NCBI GenBank assembly: GCA_001600555.1
Contig: BCKH01000005.1
Location: forward strand, 3,579,623-3,643,622
Direction: 5' to 3'
Origin: Albophoma yamanashiensis
Lineage: Eukaryota; Ascomycota; Sordariomycetes; Hypocreales; Ophiocordycipitaceae
DNA length: 64,000 nt
In this document: positions 23,252 to 35,229 of the stretch, in pieces
Position numbering within the stretch: the stretch's first letter is position 1
Layout of the letters: every line of letters starts with the position of its first letter
Notes under the pieces: model-generated
Database searches by the model: none
The model's input: only the letters and a program-made list of their open reading frames with translations
What the model was told of the DNA's origin: nothing
Translations under genes and position numbers: made by a program

Positions 23252-23665
23252 GATGGCTGACACCTGTCTATAGTCGTCGTGTCGCCTCTGCGTGGAGCGG
23301 CGCAAAGACAATATGTTCGGTCGAAAACGTTTCTGGGCGTTGTCGTCGAGGTAAGGCTGCGGCTCGTGCTGTGGCGGTGCAGACCCGTCCCGCCGCACCC
23401 CGCCCATCCAGCTCCAGCCACAGCTGGCTCGGCGCGTGTTCCTTGCAGGGATCCTAGTCGACACATCTCCCGAACTCAAGCCCGCATGAGCTGCAGCCCC
23501 GTGTCCTCTGATCACAAACAATCTGTCCCTAGCACCGCGCTCAGCGTCCGGCTTGCTCAAATAGCGACCCCTCGCTTCCCACAGCAGCTCCTCTTCCGAC
23601 TCGAGCTCACCGTCCTCCTTCTCCCCGTTCTCGACGCGAAAGACTTACAAGCCAACACCGACAGC
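23252..23665. promoter_or_regulatory. Divergent promoter between mitochondrial gene and YSY6
   Basis: 414 bases between two gene starts pointing apart. No open frame is accepted. Probably a compact bidirectional promoter for two constitutive genes. Confidence 0.55.
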
Positions 23666-24063
23666 ATGGTACGCTCCCGCCTCCCTTCCCGCCCACCGCC
23701 CCCTCGCGGGCAGCATGCTAATCCCATATCCGTCGCAGGCGCAAACTCTCGAGCAACGCCGCCGCAACGCGAAGTTCGCCAAGGAGCAGGAGGCCCGCAT
23801 GGGCAAGGCCGACGACCAGATCAAGAAGCGCGTCAAGGAGACGCCCAAGTCCCCCATCTCCATGTTCTGGGTCGGTGAGTCTGCCCGATACTATCTGCGC
23901 CGCGCCGCGCCGCGCCGCAGCCATTGAGTTCTGTCGCGTGGTATTTGCACGGGCAGCTGCCTCGTCAGGGACTTTGGCTAATATCTCCTGCTTAGTACTC
24001 CTCGGCTTCATTGTTTTCGGCGGCCTAATATTCGAGGCGCTGTCGCGCATGTTCGGCCAGTAA
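23666..24063 (+). CDS. YSY6: Ysy6/RAMP4 (SERP) stress-associated ER membrane protein
   Basis: Tail-anchored protein of the ER translocon that stabilises nascent membrane proteins during stress. Exons 23666-23668, 23739-23874 and 23996-24063 give 68 aa, the normal size. The first exon is only the ATG; the intron then joins to AQTLEQRRRNAKFAKEQEAR, matching the family N-terminus. The ISMFWV/VLLGFIVFGGLIFEALSRMF segment at the C-terminus is the tail anchor, interrupted by the second intron. The one-codon first exon explains why the gene is easily missed by frame searches. Confidence 0.9.
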
Positions 24064-24499
24064 GATGGGTTCAAGCGTGCGAGGCGGAGAGGAGGACGAT
24101 CGGGACGAGAGCGCGAACGAGGCGGGCGTGATGAATCTAAGAGGCGTTCTTCTCTTGCTGTCGACACTTCCAGGTGGCTGAGCGCGTCTGGGGCGGCGTG
24201 CGACGCCGTAAGCTCTTGACCTTTCCGCATCTGCCCTTTTTTCGGCGCGGACATTTGTTTTTGCTCTTCATCTAGGCATTATATCATGCAGGTCTCCATG
24301 GGGAACATCACGGCGCAAATGGAACACAAATATCACATTCAAGTCGTGGTCGACAATGTGTCCTCGGTATTTGTCTCTTCGCTGCCTCCAAAACGCCATG
24401 CCAAGTATCCGACGCATTCGGATGTGAGCAAACATAAACTTACAAGAAGGCACTGCGACTGGCATGTGGGTGCCTCATGCGGATAGATCGGGCAGCCTG
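24064..24499. other. Convergent 3' region
   Basis: Between the ends of YSY6 (+) and the SMAP-domain gene (-). Nothing coding is seen. Confidence 0.55.
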
Positions 24500-25637
24500 C
24501 TAGGCACCCAGCCCACGTCGCTTGGCGCCTCCCTCATTCTTCATCTTCATGCCCTCCTCGAACTGACGTTGGATCTCCGCCTCGGCCTTGGTAGACGACG
24601 AGCTGCCTGTGCCGCTCGGCTTGGTCGCGGCGGCAGTACCGCCCTTCTTACCCCCGAGGAGACGCAGGAACTTCTCCTGGCGGGCAGAGCCTCCTCCGAG
24701 CTCTCCCACGCTCCAATTCTCGGCCTGGGCCTCTCCGCTGGCTTCATTATCATTTTTCTCGCCTTTGTCCTTCTTCTCCTTCTTCTCCTTCTTCTCCTTC
24801 TTCTCCCCCTTCTCCTTTTCCTTCTTCTTGTCCTTCTTCTCCTCCTTCTGCTTCTCGTTCGTTTCTTCCTTGTCCTTTTTCTTCTCTTTCTTGTCCTTCT
24901 TCTTGTCTCTCTTCTCCTTCTTGGCGGCAGGCTCGTCGTCGTCGTCGTCGTCTGGGGTGGCATCGCGCTTCCGTTTCGCTTCCGATTTCTTCGACTTCAC
25001 CTTTTCCTCCTTTGCTGGCTCGACCTCTTCAGGCTGCGAGACCGAGTCCTTGGCCTTATCTTTCTTCGACTTCAAGATACCTTCATCCGCCGGCGCTGCG
25101 GGCTCAGTGACTGGGGCACCACCCTCACTCTCCGAGGAGGAAGAGTCCGAAGAGTCGTCGCTGTCATCGTCAATCTTCAGGAAGCCGTCGGGCGTTGGCT
25201 CGCGATTGGCTTTTGCTTCGGCCTCGGCACGCTGTTGTGGTTTACTTTAGCCGCGGGAAATCAAGCATGTTGGGGGGAGGCGGGAGCCAAGAGCCTACCT
25301 CCTTTGCTGCCGTCATCTGCTCATACTGCTGAGCCGCCTTTTTGGATTCGGCCAGGAGCTTCGCAGCCTGAATCTCGAGCTTCTGCGACCTGGCGAGCAG
25401 CCTCTGCCGCTTCTTCTCCTGCTTGGCGGGGCGGGCGAGGAGCTTCTTCTGCTTCATCTCGGCCTTGCGCTCGGTGGTCCACTTGTTCTGATTCTTGATA
25501 TTTGCCTTCCGTTCCTTCTTAGCCGCGGGCTTTGCCTGGCGCTTCTCTTTTCGCTCTTCAGTTAGCTTTTGGCGACCAGCCTCCTTGCGTGCCGCTTTGG
25601 CCGCTGCGACGGCCGCTGGGTCGACGGTGACATCCAT
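24500..25637 (-). CDS. Lys/Glu-rich nuclear protein with C-terminal SMAP domain
   Basis: Two exons, 25637-25299 and 25231-24500, give 356 aa. The N-terminal 113 residues are a basic helical region rich in Lys, Ala and Gln (for example KKERKANIKNQNKWTTERKA). The middle has acidic Ser/Asp clusters and a long Lys/Glu/Asp run (about residues 190-270) likely to form charged coil and act as nuclear/nucleolar signal. The C-terminus is the small-acidic-protein-like (SMAP) domain: NWSVGELGGG, KFLRLLGGKKGG and QFEEGMKMKNEGGAKRRGLG. SMAP proteins are nucleolar or splicing-associated but without a known reaction. The Lys/Glu run makes a strand-biased purine tract that produces a long false hydrophobic frame on the plus strand. 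Confidence 0.82.
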
Positions 25638-28095
25638 GGCGAAGGCTGCGAGAAACGGGGTGGCAGGGGGGGGGGGGGACAAGAGGCAAGACCCGGGACC
25701 GGAATGAGCCGGTTAGTCCGAGAGGAGCACTAGACGCTCGGTGTGCACCTTTGAAGGGTACAGCTGGTTTGAGAGATGCAGCGTGAACGGAGTAGAGACG
25801 CCAGAAGCCACAGCTCCAATCGTGAACACCAAGTCGATTCTCTGCCAACATTTTTTGGTGGGGCGCGTGAGGTTGCAGGGTTCTGCCGGGCGGTGAGCAA
25901 GCGCCTACTCGGCAGCTGCAGGCGCCGTCACCTGCCATGGTGGCACTGGCAAGCGCGCCTCAAGCCATTCGTGGAACCTCGCGCTGCGCTTCCACAGGAT
26001 GAATCCTGCAGGAGGCACGTCTCAAGTGAGCCAATAAAGAGGCCAACCTGAGGTGCGTTAGCTGTGCATCGATGCTGTTTGTGCACCAGCAGCAAGCCGA
26101 TGACACATCTGCGATGATGCCGCTCATCCCGTCCGGACACTGGGCGCCAATTGCAGCAGGGGCGCTCCTTGAATGGTTGAAGGTTCTTGGATGCATCTAC
26201 GAGTTGCCGGATCAGGCGCAAGTCCTTGGACGTGCCCACGCAAAGAGAGACACATGCAGCTTCGGACGGTGGATTCACCGTCTGCGTCATATCCCATTTG
26301 CATCCGCAACTGTGCAATCGGCTTGTCGCCCCGGCCAGACAGAAGAACCGTGCCACGGCAGGCTGCGTAGTACGAGGTGCCCGTCGCATCGCCGCTTACG
26401 TACGTGGACAGGCAGGCGGGCGCCAGATCGCGCAGATCAAAGGGCCAAGCCCGAGGCGCAAAGCCAAGCCCCTACCAACACCGGCAAGGTGAGGGTGGGA
26501 CGAAGCTTGCTTTGACCTCAATTGAACCACCAGCTATCGGATAGAGATGGATCCTCGGGTGACTCGCATGCCACATGGATCGACGAGTGCGGAAATTCGT
26601 CGTCGGTCGGCTATCGCTGGAAGCCCGCTCCGGGCGCCACTTTCCCAGGCGCATCACTGCGTCTCGAAGCGAAAATCGAACGTCTGGCCGCGTGTCGCAT
26701 CGGGCTTCGAGAAGCATGCACCCAGCCTCACCGTCACCGCTCCAGGCAGGGAGCGCCGTGGCCCGCCCCCCCGGAGTCCCACCACTGCTGGCACCGTCGT
26801 CGTCAGTGAGCCTCATCAGAAGCCCTCTCCGACGTCAACCCCACCCTGGGGCTGAAGAGTAGGTATGTAGTAGGATCAAGGGGTGTGGGCCGTCACTAGA
26901 GGGCGCCAACGGCAGCGCGCGCACGTTGTGCCCATGCTCAGGAAGGCATGAAGGCTACGCTCGCTGGGGGAGCCAGCGCGGAATCTGCCTCACCCCTGGA
27001 CGCCCCGCCCGCGGGCGCACGCCGCCGTCTCCTCCGAGGAATGGGCATCTCCGGGCCGCCTCAGTGGCTAGGGCTCGCTCGCTTTGCTCGGGTTGGGACC
27101 GTCACCGGCCGCGTGCGCGCTTGCGTAGGGGAGGGGCGAGGTGCAAGGGTGCAAAGGGCGACCAATCGGCGCCGCCTCGATAGCCGGTGGATGGCACGCG
27201 GCTGGGCCGAAGTGCCAACCCTAACCTTAGGAGTGCTAGAAGCTTGTTGGAAGCTGCACGGGCGGACATGGCGTACCAAAAACACCAACGGTGCCCTCGG
27301 CCTGGCAGCACGAGTACGAGCCTGCACATGATGATTACTATTATTTCACCAAGTTCCTCGCCGGGGAGCTTGGGCGACTGAGTCACCGTGCATTTGTCAA
27401 CAGCCCCGGCCTCGTCTTCGCGTCACGAGATGAAGCTCATCCTGAACCACCTCACCATGAGACGCCACGCCGCGGTCCGCCCGCAACCGGATCGACCAGG
27501 GTCCACCGCGAGGTATCTGCGTGAGCGCCTCAACAGCCTCACCAGCCGCTAGTCTTCGACGTGCACGCTTTGCAGCCGGATCCCCCCTTTTCACACCCTC
27601 TCGTGCTCAGGGCGTAGTGAAACATATGCATGTCATGTTGCATTGAAACTCTGACGGCTCCGGTACAAGTCTATACCAAGTCCTCGCCCTCTTGCCGACG
27701 TGTTGAAAGCCCAAACGAGAAAATCCATTGGGATACTGCAGTTGAAGAGGAGAGTGAGAATCATTTGTAAGCAGACAACAGAAAACTTCCCAACGCTCGA
27801 CGCCTTGCCCTCGCGGTGTAGCGGGGGTCTTATGAATCCATCCCAGTCATTCAATCCCTCACACCGCCCCCTGTAACACAGCAACTTGCTCCCCCTCCAC
27901 AAAGTCCCTCACCTCAAGGTGGGTTCGTCCCGGTGGGTTCAATCTCAAATGGTGCTGCTCTATCCTTCATCGCGGCGCTACCATATTCTTGTCAGCGACT
28001 TCGTTCACGACGCGGCCAAGGATACCAGCCAACACCACGGAGACTCACTCTGTCATAACGTAAGAAAGCAAAGAAAAAGCAAAAGTCCCTTTCCG
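25638..28095. other. Intergenic, no supported gene
   Basis: About 2.46 kb. Frames of 80-150 codons exist on both strands but overlap each other, lack introns or motifs, and look like GC-rich chance frames. A run of ten or more G residues lies at about 25668-25678, next to the SMAP gene start. Nothing else structured was seen. Confidence 0.5.
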
Positions 28096-28964
28096 TCACG
28101 CGGCTGGGAACGCCGGCGGCGGCGGTGCCTCGTACATATAATTCGAATCGTCGTAGTACATGTCGTCCCCTCCACTACTCCCGTAGCTCGGTGTCTGATA
28201 CACGTCTGCGCCGTATGGCACGGCGTAGTGTGTATACGACGAGTATGGCTCGTCGGGGACATGTGTTCCGCGACCGCTGCTCCTCCGGTTTTCAGCCTCG
28301 TAGCCTCTGGTGAGGACGAGGCCCCAATTCAGGCTTCCCCACGGTAGGCCGGACAGCTCGTCCTCTGGACTGTCGGGGACGTCGGCGACCAAAGGTATGC
28401 GATAGCTGTTTCCGGCATGCTCTTGATTGCGCGACTCGCGTTCCGACTTTTCCCTGTTTTCTCTTGCCTTTTCTCCTGCGCATGATATGAGACTCGAGAG
28501 CTTCACGGAGTCAGGGGCAAAGGGCGCAACGTACGGAATTTGCGTTGTGCAATGCGGTTCTGGATCCGCCTCCTCTCCTCGGGGTCCGTCACCTCTGTCC
28601 AGTCAACATCCTTGGGGCTGGCCTTTGCCGAAGGCTTCTTGGAATGAGATGATGGCTGCTGCTTCTTTGACGAGCTGTCGGAGCTATGCCTTGAAGTCTT
28701 GCTTGGCGCCATCTCGTCGTCCTTCTCCTTTGTCTCGGTAGTTGCGGCCGCGGATCTTTTACGCGTCTGGCTCGAGGCCGTGCGAGTTGCCGTCCCTAGC
28801 TTCGTCTGCAGCTTTTTGGAGCGTGTCGCCAGTTCTGTATCTCGAAATGAGCTGCGCAAGGCCTTGGGGGTCTGCTGCTCGAATGGCTCAGGAGATGCGC
28901 TTTGGATGCGGATCTTCGGGAGAGATATATGATGGCTCTGCAAAATCTTTACCGAATGAGACAT
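28096..28964 (-). CDS. Short bZIP-like (AP-1-type basic region) protein
   Basis: Probable nuclear DNA-binding protein. Exons 28964-28535 and 28475-28096, joined across a 59-nt GTACGT...GCAG intron, give 269 aa. The intron splits the basic region, restoring NRIAQRKFREKARENREK (from about residue 136), which carries the fungal bZIP signature N-R-x-A-Q-R-x-x-R. It is preceded by DPEERRRIQ, as in many fungal AP-1-like factors. No leucine heptads follow: the next 25 residues are charged and lack leucine, so dimerisation by a zipper is doubtful. The N-terminal 90 residues are Ser/Lys-rich; the C-terminal part is Tyr/Gly/Pro-rich and probably disordered. The true start could be the later in-frame Met in EMAPSKTSRHSS. 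Confidence 0.75.
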
Positions 28965-31900
28965 CTATTGCCAAAAGCCTCACGGGAAGTTGCCGGAGCG
29001 AAAGGATTGTTGGGCGTCCAAGGCCGAATATTATCCCATGCGCGTCTATGTCTGCTGCTTTCGTATGCTTGCGTGCCGCATATAGCCGTGTAAGTGCTTC
29101 TCGAACCAAGCTGGGGGCTGTGAACCCAGTGGCTTGCGAAGCGTATGTAACTCGATTGCTCGAGATTTGAACAGGAAAAGGGCACTGGCTGATGGAGGCT
29201 TCAAATGTAGGGAATTGAAGTCAAGGTCACGCAGAGATATTTTCAGCGGCGAGACCTGGGGCTCTAATAACATTGTCGTCGTCCGCAAACACCGACACGT
29301 CTAGGGCCGGGGTCCATCGGTCCATCCGCCAGCAGATCTGCGGCTCAAGTGCCCACCCAGCGCCGTCGGCACATGGGCGTGACACGGCTCTGAAGGTACT
29401 GGGGCAGACTGCAACCCTGGACTGGCACGGTGACGCAGGTCGTCGATGACTGAGTGACTCTGGGGTGGCTCCCCCCCGCCCCTGGTACCGGCCGCAGGCC
29501 GGCGTGCCAGATGTGGCATAGGGGCAGAACGAGTGGTGGGCACTGGGCAAAGCCCAAAAGGCCCTCTTGATGAAACAAGTCAACGGGAGCCCTCCAGCCC
29601 AGCCCTGTGAGGGCGGGAGAGCGAGCGGCAGCCAATGCCCTATGCCAGGGGCGGACAGCCGTTGGGGTGAAGGTGCTCGATGACCCCCCGGGGGGCGTGT
29701 AAGGCACATACTCGCAGCAGGCGACGTGCCTCGTGCAGCTCACGTTAAAAGTTCCTTGGACTGGCACTTAATGGGTGATTCGTGTGTCATTGTGCCATGC
29801 GAGAAGTGCCTTGAACGGGGGTATGCTTCAGTCTCAGCCTCTTGTGGAGACGTCTTCGAAGCATACCTCTCGTACTGCGTACATGTAGCTTAACTCGTAA
29901 CGCCAGACTGCTTGACAGGGTCGTGCCTCCACACTGGCTGCACGATATCGCCCTTCATCAGCGCAGCCCTGCGCCAGTACCGATACCGCAGAGGCGCGTA
30001 GGGACGAGGTGACACCGCACCCGACGAACCGCCAGCGACTACCGCGCCGAGTGACGTGGACCTCGCGGTGCGCGCGTCCCCCAGCACCCACCGCACTGCT
30101 CGCCCAAAACGGCACGACAGGCAGCCAGCTGAACGCCCCCAGGGGGGCCCTCGACACGACGCAGCGCAGCGCGACAGCGACCGGGAGTCGCCAGCGTCGC
30201 CCAGGCGCAACGCAGCGCTGGACCCTGAAGGGATCGTCTGTGCTCTGTCGGCAGTCTGGCTGGCCGCGAACTACCACGTACATAAGAGGACGACCGCCCC
30301 GACGGGGCATGCCACTTCCAACAGCGAACAAGCTCCGACAAGTACGTACAAGTAGTACTCGACCCGGGGCGGTACCCGCAGGGGAATACCGATGGCAAGT
30401 GGGACTCGAGAGTCGGCTCGACCTATGAGGTGGCCAGGGGCGCGGAAAGTTGCTGAATTCGGCAAAGGGCTGAACCAGAGACACGGGCACCCTTGCCGGG
30501 GAGCCCTTAGCTCGTGTCGTCGTAGGGCCGCCAATGGCCAGCCCCGGTGACGGGGACGGTACCCCCATCGTCGAAAAGTCCCGTTCGCCTTGCAGAGAGA
30601 ACAACGGGCGAGGGAGGGCGTGCGGAGGGCGTGGTGCAGATGTCCTCTGGCTGGGTCGAAGGTGAGCGAAAGCGAGAACGACGACACGGGAGGCGCACGC
30701 GGGACCTGCAGATTCCATTCCCGCCAGCGTCCAAGGGCTTCGGAGTCTAAGGTAGGTCGCTACGCTACAAGTACGAGCAGGTTAGGTACCTTGCCTTTCT
30801 CGCTGCCCGGGCGCGCATCGTCCACTGCCGCCTGGGTTCCCTGGGTGGACCCTGCGGACCCTGTGCGAACCCCGTCCGTCGCGCCGCGCTGCTCGCCGTA
30901 TCCTGCCGCCTCTGGCTTGTCCTGGCGGGCTGGCTGTCGCTAGAAAGCGGGCCGAACTCCCAAGCCATCCGCCAAATGGGCTACCTAATTTTAGCCCCCA
31001 CAAGCTCGTCAGACTCCCGTCGGAAGCTTCTTTGCTTCTTTATTACCAAGCCGCCCGGGCCCGTCTTTGTTTGGTGGTCCGTGTGGGTACCTACGACGTT
31101 CTCCATACCAGCAGGCGCGGAAGCTCATTCAATTTGACGCAGCCGACGCGTACGGGTAGTCGTACGTATGCCGCCCAGCCTCGCATCTTCCCTTGCCCGG
31201 GACAGCAGCAGAGGAACCTTTCGACGGTGATGCCGCCTTCTTCGGCTAGCCTCAACGCCAACGCGGCCAAACGTTCCGGTGTTCCAGCCAGCTCCGCCCT
31301 CCCGTCCGTCCATCGGAGGCGGGCGATGAGGTTGCCCGAGTGCGAATGGGAGAAGCCAGGCGAGCCCTTCGCACTCGACGCCACGCGTGGGGGAGGGGTG
31401 CCAGGATTGGACTTTACCAAGATCAGATGCAACCACCGACGACTAAACGCCCAGCCAATACGGAGTACGACGGAGCGGGAGAGTGCCTCCGTCGCCGCGT
31501 ATCCGCCGCAGGTCTAGCGCTTGGCAGTTGGCACGATGGCCCCCAAAGAGCTCTCAGCAACCCCGTCGTGGCCAGCTTCGCGGCGCGGCACGTGCGCAGG
31601 TATTGGTCGTTCGGCAAGGCTTGCTGGGCATCCGCGTACCGAGTCGGTGACGCATCTGATTTCGTCGGCTCCGCGCCACCAATGCCCTGCCGCGAGGCCC
31701 GTCTTGTTGAGCCGCAACACCCCTCCCCGTCATCAGCGCCTGACTCCGAGAAGATGTCTTGAACGGGACCTTTTGTTCACCAACACGAGGCAGCCCGATG
31801 TTCGGCCCCTGCCGTCTCAGTCGGCAACTCTGGTCCCAGACACGACGGACCCTAAACGGGAGCACGCCAGACTCGCATCAGAGGTTCCAGGCCGCACGAC

Positions 31901-34257
31901 GCTGCTCGTTCTCTGCGGCAAAAGGCCGGCGACGTGACATCGGCAGTGCCTGACATTGCACCTACGACAACCAGCACGAGGTGGTGGTCACGACTAATAG
32001 CGAGCCGATGCCTTGCAGAGGCTACCCCCCACGCCAGCCCTGCGGCTGGCATCCTCGCCGGCCGGGAGCACGTCGCATGGCACCCGCAAGGATCTGGCCA
32101 TCGGATGGCTGCGCCTGCGCTGCCGCTGCAGGGTCGGTAGGCAGTCGGTAGGCAGTCGGTAGGCAGTCGGCGTGTCGACTAACAATGACCGGCACGGGCT
32201 GCTCGTCTACTCCTGACGAGCCCACCCGCCAGCTCTGCGCGCTGCTGGGACTGCCTGCTTGCCACCCGGTCGCGGGTGCAGCCAGCAGGCTCGCCGTTGG
32301 GGCCCCGAGCTGCGGCTGTCGCATCGTGCAGGCCGCCTCCTCTGTCGTTGCAGGGGGCCCTCGTGCCGACGACGCCTTGCAGCCTGCTGGCCACACCATC
32401 CAAGGGCACCACATGTCATCGCTGCACCCGCGCCTTTCCTGCGACGACTTCGCCGCTCGCTTGCGGTCTGCCCCGGCACGCCGAGTACGCAGGTGCCTTG
32501 CGTGAGTCGAGTCACCCTCCGACCACTGGGCTGCGTCATCTCAATGGAGCGGAGGTTCTGAATCACGACCGATGATACGTTATGGCCCCTTGACAGTTCA
32601 GCTCAACGCGCGTCTAACCATGTTCTATCAGTCGTCTGCGAACGCAACCCCCCGGTGCCTCAAAAGTCCGCCTGGGATGGACAGACTAAAGCGTAGAAGG
32701 CAACGACAATGACGCTACCAAGGAACGGCCCAAAGACTTGCAGAAATTCATTACGAGCCGTGATTAAAGAATGACTGGGATCTTCTGAGGGGCAGATCAT
32801 GTTGTTCGCGGAGGTGTACGAGGTAGCCCGTCCAAGCCTTGGACTTGCAATCGAAACCGCCCTTGTAAAGTAGAAACCCGGAAACTTTTGAGGGGTAACC
32901 TTTCGCTAAACACTACCTCGGGACGAAGCAACTGCCCGGATCTTTTATCACGCTAGTTTACGGGACGCAGACGGCCTACGAACCGTTATGCCAGGGACCC
33001 AACCATCGTCGGACCGACGTATCGCCAAGATGCCTGTGAGTCGCCACCATACTCGAACGGACTTGGGAATGCGCCGTGCAATCCGTCTTCTCGCCACGAC
33101 AGTTCGCACTACATGCTCCATCGAGTTGGCCTATACTCCCTTTCACCAGCGTCGGGGCTAGCTTTGCCGTGGCTAAACGGCATTGGCTAAACGGCATATA
33201 ACCTCCTACCACCGTTTTCTTACGGTTCAGTTGCCTGCATAGCTGATCCTGGGGTATTCATCCAGTAGATTGGGAAACAGGGGGTACTCAATTGCTAGAG
33301 ACACTCCATTTCTCCAAATGGCACCGGTCTGGCCAACTGCCCCCTGTCCCCTGAACCCACCCTTCATCCTTTGGCAGAGTAGCGCAATTCTAGTTTGGGG
33401 GCCATGCAACGGCCTCCGGGCAAGGCAGACTTTATTCTGATTACGCATCCAGACGTTATTCTGATTATGCATCAGAGGCCTTCATCGCTCGGTTCGCGAT
33501 TCTCCGATTGCCGAAATGCGAGGGACGCGAGACGCAGCGAAGACGAGCCAATAGCCGTCTTGTCATGATCTGAAATGGTTCAAACTCCGACGTCGGTGGG
33601 GCGAGCAAGGCAAAGAAGATCAATTGGTCAGGTGGTCAAGAGATATGGAGTGTGTCTGCTCCATCGCCAAGCACTGAGTTGTTCAACTTGCTATGAGCGA
33701 ACCGTCAGCCATGTTCTTTGAAGGCACTGGCCAGGGATTGCTTGAACCGTCAATACGGGTGCTTCATACGACGCACAAGAGCGGTCAACGACAGTCCAAG
33801 TTTAATCGCACAGCTTTCTTCTTCTGTAGTCTGGAGAAAGCTGGTGCACCCACCCACTGGGTACCTGGGTACTGTAGCCAGTTGCTGAAGGAGGACTTAG
33901 GCGAACGCTGCGTCCATTTGAAAACCATCTGGCTTCTGGTCATCGGAAGGGCTTTAGTTGCATTGTGAGGTGCCGCAGTTTTGCCCCCTTTGCCTCAGTT
34001 ACTGCGATCCCGCTGCCAGTGATTGCTGTCTGCAACCATGCGCGGCTGTTTACGTTTCGAAAGGTGATGCACGCACCAACTAAGACAATTTACTTACATC
34101 GCCGGATACGTCACTGTCCCCGCACGTACCACCAACCCCTACGACAGCATGGTGCCCTAGGGATAGGACATGAAGGGAATCTCAATCTGATTCTCTCATC
34201 ACACTCCGGGTAAAACCCAAATATTGCAGCTCTACCCTACCTCCACGTGTCCGAGAT
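28965..34257. other. Long gene-poor stretch
   Basis: 5.3 kb with no gene I can support. The largest frame is 29834-30718 on the minus strand (294 codons), with Arg/Pro/Ser-rich, featureless translation and competing frames opposite; it is rejected. No transposon domains, rRNA or normal tRNA were seen. The only clear structure is a small tandem repeat at 32133-32170. GC content is normal to high to about 32.5 kb, then lower, and it is not RIP-like. Confidence 0.5.
32133..32170. repeat. 11-bp tandem repeat
   Basis: GTCGGTAGGCA is repeated three times perfectly and followed by a partial fourth copy (GTCGG). Simple minisatellite in non-coding DNA. Confidence 0.9.
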
Positions 34258-35229
34258 ATGGATGACTCTGATAGTGACGACGACATTGGACCAATTGAGC
34301 TGCCCGATGGGCACTTGGTCTGCCGTCCGCATGGCTTCGTTGTTTGCCCGCACTGTTGTGTCAACTTCAGCTTCATGGACGAGGTGCTCGATGACCCTGA
34401 AGAAGCGCTTGAGCCAGAGGACAACGAGGCTTTCGAGCACCTGAACGATGAGACCCGTCGTGAGATTGATGCTCGATGGTGCGCGCCCGGTTCGAGCCGA
34501 AACCAGTCAAACACAGAAATCGATGGCCGACAACTCTTGCGTGCCGTCAACCGAGGCACAGGCCGCGTGTTCCCTACCAAATTCACCCCGCCGCTGGCGA
34601 CATCTACCCCAGATGAATTATTCCCAGCTGGCATTGGTGGTCAAGCCGGTCCACCCGTTGCTCGGTTCATCCGCCGCAACCACCCGGAGCAAGCCTTGAT
34701 CTATGCCGATGGTGCTTGTCTCAACAATGGACAAGCCAACCCAACGGCAGGATGGGCATTCGTCTTTGAACCGGAGACTGGGCAAGCCACCGGAATCGTG
34801 TCTGGCCGCCTTGAAAACCATGGACCCTTGGGAGACGAGTTTACTCAGACCAGCAACCGGGCTGAGCTACGAGCCGTCCTCGCTGCCCTTCGATTTCGGC
34901 ACTGGCGGGGTGAGGGTTTCACTGCATTAGTCTTCGCTACCGACTCCGAGTACGTGGCTAAAGGCGCCACCACGTGGGCTCGTGGCTGGGTGCGCAATGG
35001 ATGGAAAACAAGGTCGGGGGCGGACGTGAAGAACAAGGATCTGTGGGAGGCGCTTCTCGGAGAAGCTGAATGGTGGGATAGCCGAGGCCAGAATATCCAA
35101 TTCTGGACCATTTCCCGGGCGCTCAATGTAACGGCGGATCGCGCGGCGAAGCAAGCTGCAGAGACGCAGGAAGATCTGGATGAATATTTTGACATCATGG
35201 ACCCCGCAGGTGCAGCCACGTACATTTGA
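34258..35229 (+). CDS. RNase H domain protein with N-terminal Cys/His motif
   Basis: Probable ribonuclease H that cleaves RNA in RNA:DNA hybrids. It is a single exon of 323 codons. The C-terminal half is an RNase H1 fold with all four catalytic acids in place: D151 (YADGAC), E203 (NRAELRA), D229 (ATDSEYV) and D294 (NVTADRAAK). The N-terminal part has an acidic start followed by CRPHGFVVCPHCCVNFSFMD (residues 22-41), a compact Cys/His cluster that could bind zinc and recurs in fungal RNase-H-like proteins. No reverse transcriptase is attached, so this is probably a cellular gene rather than a retroelement fragment. It lies just outside the metabolite cluster and need not belong to it. Confidence 0.85.
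   Translation: MDDSDSDDDIGPIELPDGHLVCRPHGFVVCPHCCVNFSFMDEVLDDPEEALEPEDNEAFEHLNDETRREIDARWCAPGSSRNQSNTEIDGRQLLRAVNRGTGRVFPTKFTPPLATSTPDELFPAGIGGQAGPPVARFIRRNHPEQALIYADGACLNNGQANPTAGWAFVFEPETGQATGIVSGRLENHGPLGDEFTQTSNRAELRAVLAALRFRHWRGEGFTALVFATDSEYVAKGATTWARGWVRNGWKTRSGADVKNKDLWEALLGEAEWWDSRGQNIQFWTISRALNVTADRAAKQAAETQEDLDEYFDIMDPAGAATYI

Noticed and set aside
24464..25498. 344-codon plus-strand frame rich in Leu/Phe that looks like a membrane protein
   Set aside because: It is the complement of the Lys/Glu-rich SMAP-domain gene; the hydrophobicity comes from the pyrimidine tract.
29834..30718. 294-codon minus-strand frame starting with ATG
   Set aside because: Arg/Pro/Ser-rich, no motif, competing frames on the plus strand and no supporting splice or promoter signals.
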